Shown one piece after another: positions 6,783-9,733 of a stretch of DNA of 9,733 nt. The notes beneath the pieces are model-generated. The model saw nothing but the letters and a program-made list of their open reading frames with translations. It did no database searches and was not told the DNA's origin. Source of the DNA: a bacterium (lineage in GTDB: Bacteria > Patescibacteriota > CPR2 > UBA1875 > JAJYID01); assembly GCA_021823605.1 (NCBI GenBank), contig JAKANV010000019.1:1-9733 (forward strand). Direction: 5' to 3'. Positions within the stretch are counted from its first letter, which is position 1. Each line of letters starts with the position of its first letter. A program made the translations under genes and the position numbers.

Positions 6783-8149
6783 AAATAAAGATCTCTCTCT
6801 CCTTTTTCAATTCTCTCTAAACGTTTTTTAGTTTCAGATTTTATATTCTTATTCGGGATTTTTGACAGATAATAATCCATGACTTTTGGGCCCTTTTCCT
6901 TGATTTCAGGAGAAGCATAATCTTCAATATATTCCTTGAAGGTCAGAATCGCATTAGGCCGGCAAAAATTATGAATGTTGCCAAGTTTTGCTAGTTCCAT
7001 AAAATCTTTACCCGTTCTCCCCCTTCTATAACAAGCTGTACAGAAACTCGGCAGTAGATTATCGTCCAATATGTCACTCAAAAATTGGCCAACATTGCGC
7101 TGGTCTCCTATCTCAAACTGGCCTAAAACCTTTTTGTTAGAATAACCCCCTGGAGATGTCGCAGAACCAGAGCTCGTCTGCGAAATACCGATTTTAAAAG
7201 CTTTTCTTCTACTTTCTGACGTCTCACGGGTAGAAATAATCATGCCTGTATAAGGAACGGCTAGTCTTAAAATAGCTATAATCTTTAGGAAATCATCATC
7301 ATTTACCCGGTAAGGCAAGCTCAAATCAACGGTATCTGCAGGCTGTATTCTCGGTACCGAAAATGTGTGCGGACCTACACCGTATTTCTTATCCAAATAC
7401 TTTGCATGAGCAAGTAGTGCCATAACCTCAAAGCGCCAATCGTAAAGGCCAAAAAGGACACCGAGGCCCACATCGTCTATGCCGGCCTTAAATGCCCTAT
7501 CATGCGCAAACAACTGACGCTCGTAGTCTGCTTTCGGCCCATTATGGACTTTTTTATAAGTCTCTTTGTGGTATGTTTCTTGAAAAAGCTGATAAGTACC
7601 GATTCCTGCTTTCTTCAGCTTCCTATAATCTTCAACATCAGTTGCAGCAATATTAACGTTAACTCTTCTTATCTCACCGTTACCTGACTTTGTTTTATAA
7701 ATAGTTTTTATTGTTTCTACGACATAATCAATTGTGTTGCTTGGATGTTCTCCAAACTCTAAAAGCAGTCTTTTGTGCCCCATATCAATAAGGGTCTTCG
7801 TTTCGTCCTCGACCTCTTTCTGCGTTAATTTTTTTCTGGTGGCTGGGTTTCGTTTATGAAAGCCGCAGTAATCACAGTCATTCACACAGAAACTTGAAAC
7901 GTAGAGAGGAGCAAAAAGAACCAAGCGTTCCCCATAGATCTCTTGTTTTATTTTCCCGGCAATTTCAAAAAGTGCAGGAGTGTTTTTATCTCCGTCGTTT
8001 AACAGATAGCCGACATCCTCAAGACTTAGACCTTTCTTCTTTTGAGCTTTAGATAAAATTTTTTCTATTTTCTCTTTAGGTGGACTTTTAGTCCGCTCTA
8101 AAATATCAAATATCTCTCGCTCGTTAAGAATTTCCCGTGTGTCTGCCAT
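6779..8149 (-). CDS. hydG: HydG, radical-SAM tyrosine lyase ([FeFe]-hydrogenase-type maturase)
   Basis: HydG cleaves tyrosine to p-cresol and dehydroglycine, and splits the latter to CO and cyanide on an iron bound to its auxiliary cluster, releasing an Fe(CO)2CN unit. This copy is 456 residues, close to family length. It keeps the radical-SAM motif Cys88-x3-Cys92-x2-Cys95 (CVNDCDYCGF). It also keeps the HydG-specific auxiliary motif Cys370-x2-Cys373-x22-Cys396, absent from the related tyrosine lyase ThiH, and a GPHTFSVPR stretch (His261) matching the His that helps hold the labile iron. It therefore looks fully active. ATG at 8147-8149 overlaps the upstream stop (TAATG), and GGTGA lies seven bases before it. 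It is the last gene after hypC and the HypC-HydE fusion, so it likely serves the adjacent [NiFe] enzyme. A role for a distant [FeFe] hydrogenase cannot be excluded. Confidence 0.94.
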   Translation of the reverse strand: MADTREILNEREIFDILERTKSPPKEKIEKILSKAQKKKGLSLEDVGYLLNDGDKNTPALFEIAGKIKQEIYGERLVLFAPLYVSSFCVNDCDYCGFHKRNPATRKKLTQKEVEDETKTLIDMGHKRLLLEFGEHPSNTIDYVVETIKTIYKTKSGNGEIRRVNVNIAATDVEDYRKLKKAGIGTYQLFQETYHKETYKKVHNGPKADYERQLFAHDRAFKAGIDDVGLGVLFGLYDWRFEVMALLAHAKYLDKKYGVGPHTFSVPRIQPADTVDLSLPYRVNDDDFLKIIAILRLAVPYTGMIISTRETSESRRKAFKIGISQTSSGSATSPGGYSNKKVLGQFEIGDQRNVGQFLSDILDDNLLPSFCTACYRRGRTGKDFMELAKLGNIHNFCRPNAILTFKEYIEDYASPEIKEKGPKVMDYYLSKIPNKNIKSETKKRLERIEKGERDLYF

Positions 8150-9417
8150 TAATTTTTCACCATCTCCTCACCCATTCTATCTTCAATCATTTTATAGCTT
8201 TCTTCGTACTTAAACAGTCCATATTTTTCCCACATTTTCTCGTTTTGATAGAATTTATTATCGTAAATCTTGTACTGCACTCTATACTTTTCCGGTGTTA
8301 AGTTAAACATCAGCGAGTTCGCACCTGCAAGAAATGCCCTCTTTCTGCCTTCTTCGCCGGTTACCGTTTCAAAGGCAGTAACCACTGGGATACGAGAGTT
8401 TTTTACCAGTAACCGAAGTACCGCTATCATTTTCAGATTCATCTCAACGCCGCCTTCTTCTGATTTACCAAGTGGGGTATCTTTCATGGGTATGAAAGGC
8501 CCCATCGAAACCATGTTCGCCCACTCTTTTGTCGTCAAGATGTCATCAGCAAGATCTTCAACAGTCTGTCCCGGCAAGCCAACTAAAGATCCGGTTGCAA
8601 TATAATACCCCAGTTCCTTCATGAACTTCAGATGCTGGAATCTGTTTTCAAGATTTTTCCCTTTCGGGTGAGTTGCTTTAAATAATTTTGGACTTGATGT
8701 TTCATAGCGGAAAAGTACCCCGGCAGCACCTGCATCTTTTAGCTTCCTGTAGCATTCCTGTCCTCTTTCACCGATACTGACGAAAATAAAGACACGACAT
8801 TTTTCTTTTATTCTCGTAATAATCTCAACAAGCATTTCATCCGTATAATACGGGTCCTCTCCAGACTGGAGAACCAAAAGTTTATATCCCTTATTATTCA
8901 CCGCCGCATCAGCCGCTTTCACTATTTCCTCTACGCTCATTCGATAGCGCTTGATTTTTTTGTTTCCGGCTCTCAACCCACAATAAGTGCAGTCATTTTT
9001 GCAGTAGTTTGAAAACTCTATGATGCCATGGATGCAAATAAAATCTTTTATATACTCTTTGCGAATAGTATTTGCCTCCGAAAAAAGCGCTTCTTTCTCC
9101 CTGCCTTCAGTTTTTAGAAGATAGATAATTTCATCTTTTGTAAGCGCCCTTTTTCTCGCTGCTTCGATAATTTTTTTGAATTTATCGCTTAAACCCGCAA
9201 GGTCAATCTGCTTTGCGCTTTCCAGAAGATACATAATCTCCTTCGCATCTTTTTTGGATATTTTCCGAATAGCAAACTTGTTAACATGAAGAATCCAATC
9301 GTCTTTTTTAATATTTGGCAGCATCGAAATATCTATAGTGTTTTTCCCGCGAGCATTTTCAATAACAGCACTTCTGCCGCTAACTTCTTTTACCTGAGAA
9401 GGAATGGTTAGGCACAT
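8149..9417 (-). CDS. hydE: HypC-HydE fusion: HypC chaperone domain joined to radical-SAM maturase HydE
   Basis: A 422-residue two-part protein. Residues about 1-70 are a HypC domain: it begins MCLTIPSQV, with Cys2 as the iron-binding thiol, and has the strand pattern DWILHVNKFAI (40-50). Residues about 80-422 are HydE. They carry EFSNYCKNDCTYCGLR (Cys139, Cys143, Cys146 for the SAM cluster), KRYRM, LVLQSGEDPYY (about 181-191), GSLVGLPGQT and MGPFIPMKDTPLG. The C-terminal cysteines that hold a second cluster in Thermotoga HydE are absent; that site is not conserved across the family. ATG 9415-9417 is chosen over the in-frame ATG at 9430-9432 because HypC needs Cys at position 2. It also lies one base after the hypC stop, with GTGAGG nine bases upstream. 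HydE processes the HydG-made iron unit in [FeFe] assembly; the HypC part suggests delivery to [NiFe] machinery. Confidence 0.92.
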   Translation of the reverse strand: MCLTIPSQVKEVSGRSAVIENARGKNTIDISMLPNIKKDDWILHVNKFAIRKISKKDAKEIMYLLESAKQIDLAGLSDKFKKIIEAARKRALTKDEIIYLLKTEGREKEALFSEANTIRKEYIKDFICIHGIIEFSNYCKNDCTYCGLRAGNKKIKRYRMSVEEIVKAADAAVNNKGYKLLVLQSGEDPYYTDEMLVEIITRIKEKCRVFIFVSIGERGQECYRKLKDAGAAGVLFRYETSSPKLFKATHPKGKNLENRFQHLKFMKELGYYIATGSLVGLPGQTVEDLADDILTTKEWANMVSMGPFIPMKDTPLGKSEEGGVEMNLKMIAVLRLLVKNSRIPVVTAFETVTGEEGRKRAFLAGANSLMFNLTPEKYRVQYKIYDNKFYQNEKMWEKYGLFKYEESYKMIEDRMGEEMVKN

Positions 9418-9418
9418 A

Positions 9419-9634
9419 CTAGCTGGCCTCACAATGGCAATGAGTATCTTTAATAAGATTCAAAATTGTTTTTGCTTCACTTTCGGGCAAAGTGGCAATA
9501 GCAAGCTTGTCATGAGCCAAAATCCAGTCGCCTTTTTTCACTTTCTTAAGCAGCTGAATAGATATTTTTGCTTTACCCGAATAAGCAAAATTATTCTCTA
9601 TTTTCTCCACCTGTATGGGAGTTGCTAAACACAT
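9419..9634 (-). CDS. hypC: Free-standing HypC-family hydrogenase maturation chaperone
   Basis: HypC works with HypD to carry the Fe(CN)2CO unit and hand it to the [NiFe] large subunit. This protein is 71 residues, slightly short for the family (about 75-90). It begins MCLATPIQV, with the essential Cys2, and has GDWILAHDKLAI (35-46), where His41 matches the conserved HypC His. It resembles the HypC domain of the next gene, so the pair looks like a duplication. The C-terminus ends in an unusual Cys/His run (HCHC, 65-68) not typical of HypC; it may be an accident of encoding the next gene's ribosome site, which overlaps this tail. The start has AGGAG five bases upstream. It is the first gene of the maturation unit, with the HypC-HydE fusion one base downstream. 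No hypD, hypE or hypF is visible. Confidence 0.88.
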   Translation of the reverse strand: MCLATPIQVEKIENNFAYSGKAKISIQLLKKVKKGDWILAHDKLAIATLPESEAKTILNLIKDTHCHCEAS

Positions 9635-9638
9635 CTTA

Positions 9639-9644
9639 TCTCCT
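9639..9644 (-). promoter_or_regulatory. Shine-Dalgarno site of hypC
   Basis: AGGAGA on the minus strand, four bases before ATG at 9632-9634. It supports this ATG as the start of the maturation unit, in agreement with the need for Cys at residue 2. Confidence 0.65.
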
Positions 9645-9665
9645 AATCTTTAACTTAGTTTACCA

Positions 9666-9671
9666 TTTATA
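9666..9671 (-). promoter_or_regulatory. Possible -10 box for the hypC-hydE-hydG unit
   Basis: TATAAA on the minus strand, 31 bases before the hypC ATG and just downstream of a terminator. Because the terminator would stop read-through, a promoter is expected here. The -35 region would fall on the terminator hairpin, and no good TTGACA match is seen. Confidence 0.35.
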
Positions 9672-9675
9672 GTTG

Positions 9676-9702
9676 AAAAATAAAAAAACTTCCTTTCGGA
9701 AG
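9676..9702 (-). terminator. Rho-independent terminator of a gene beyond the right edge
   Basis: On the minus strand CTTCC-GAAA-GGAAG (9689-9702) forms a five-pair stem with a stable GAAA loop. Seven T's follow at 9682-9688, then A and five more T's down to 9676. The flanking A and T runs can extend the stem. It sits between the right edge and hypC, so it separates the maturation unit from whatever lies upstream. Confidence 0.75.
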
Positions 9703-9704
9703 AT

Positions 9705-9733
9705 TTATCTTGGTAGACCAGGTGCTACGTTAT
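9705..9733 (-). CDS. Possible C-terminal end of an upstream minus-strand gene
   Basis: One minus-strand frame reads NVAPGLPR then TAA at 9705-9707, immediately before the terminator. A gene ending directly at a terminator is a natural arrangement, but only eight residues are visible, so neither the gene nor its product can be identified. Confidence 0.25.

Noticed and set aside
6790..6805. Short CT/GA-rich run near the hydG 3' end as a repeat or regulatory tract
   Set aside because: It is only about a dozen bases, lies inside the coding end of hydG (Glu-Arg-Asp codons), and no second copy was seen.
6779..8149. ThiH (thiazole synthesis tyrosine lyase) as an alternative for HydG
   Set aside because: The C-terminal CX2CX22C auxiliary-cluster motif and GPHTFSVPR region are HydG features, and no thiamine genes are nearby.
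8149..9207. BioB or PylB as alternatives for the radical-SAM half of the fusion
   Set aside because: EFSNxCKNDCxYCGLR, LQSGEDPYY and MGPFIPxxDTPLG match HydE best, and the neighbour is HydG; no biotin or pyrrolysine genes are present.
9415..9432. Longer N-terminus (MRPAS) for the HypC-HydE fusion
   Set aside because: HypC function needs Cys directly after the initiator Met; the shorter form restores this and has a well-spaced ribosome site.
9711..9733. Minus-strand bases ending in CCA look like the 3' end of a tRNA
   Set aside because: The bases before CCA do not give a T-arm: the required G-C closing pair and a TTCRA-type loop are missing. Reading them as the end of a coding frame before the terminator fits better.
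1..9733. CRISPR arrays, insertion sequences, attachment sites or rRNA
   Set aside because: No repeated spacers, transposase motifs, terminal inverted repeats or rRNA-like stretches were found; the window is almost fully accounted for by genes.

Overview
The window reads like a compact bacterial genome, most plausibly from the Candidate Phyla Radiation (Patescibacteria) or a similar anaerobic fermenter. This is inferred from the gene mix: a group 3b-type [NiFe] hydrogenase, a type IV pilus ATPase behind small membrane and PH-domain genes, many overlapping genes and almost no spacer DNA. No 16S gene or other taxonomic marker is present. TGA acts as a stop (the beta and delta hydrogenase subunits end on it), so UGA-recoded lineages are not suggested. 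Nearly every base is coding. The only spacers are about 20-100 bases and hold promoter, ribosome-site or terminator signals.

Layout. (1) Positions 1-2354, minus strand: a three-gene unit with a two-helix small membrane protein, a membrane-anchored bacterial PH-domain protein, and pilB (3' end cut by the window edge). (2) 2410-2931, minus strand: queH, the queuosine tRNA-modification reductase. (3) 2997-6782, plus strand: a complete four-subunit cytosolic [NiFe] hydrogenase/sulfhydrogenase in the order beta, gamma, delta (small), alpha (large), with every junction overlapping. It is read from a well-formed promoter whose -10 overlaps a mirror-image -10 for queH. (4) 6779-9634, minus strand, converging on the hydrogenase with stop codons interlocked: hypC, then a HypC-HydE fusion, then hydG. 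(5) A terminator at the right edge closes an upstream minus-strand gene.

The key observation is in block 4. HydE and HydG are radical-SAM maturases known from [FeFe] hydrogenase assembly; HydG makes CO and cyanide from tyrosine. Here they sit beside a [NiFe] hydrogenase, not an [FeFe] one, and HydE carries an N-terminal HypC domain. HypC is the [NiFe] chaperone that carries the Fe(CN)2CO unit. A second, free-standing hypC starts the same unit. The large subunit also ends exactly at its last metal-site motif (DPCxxCxxH-stop), so it needs no maturation protease. Together these suggest a hybrid pathway in which HydG/HydE-derived Fe-CO/CN chemistry is handed to HypC for a [NiFe] enzyme. The gene content and fusion are seen directly; the pathway is a hypothesis. 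The rest of the genome (hypA, B, D, E, F; hydA, hydF) is not visible here.
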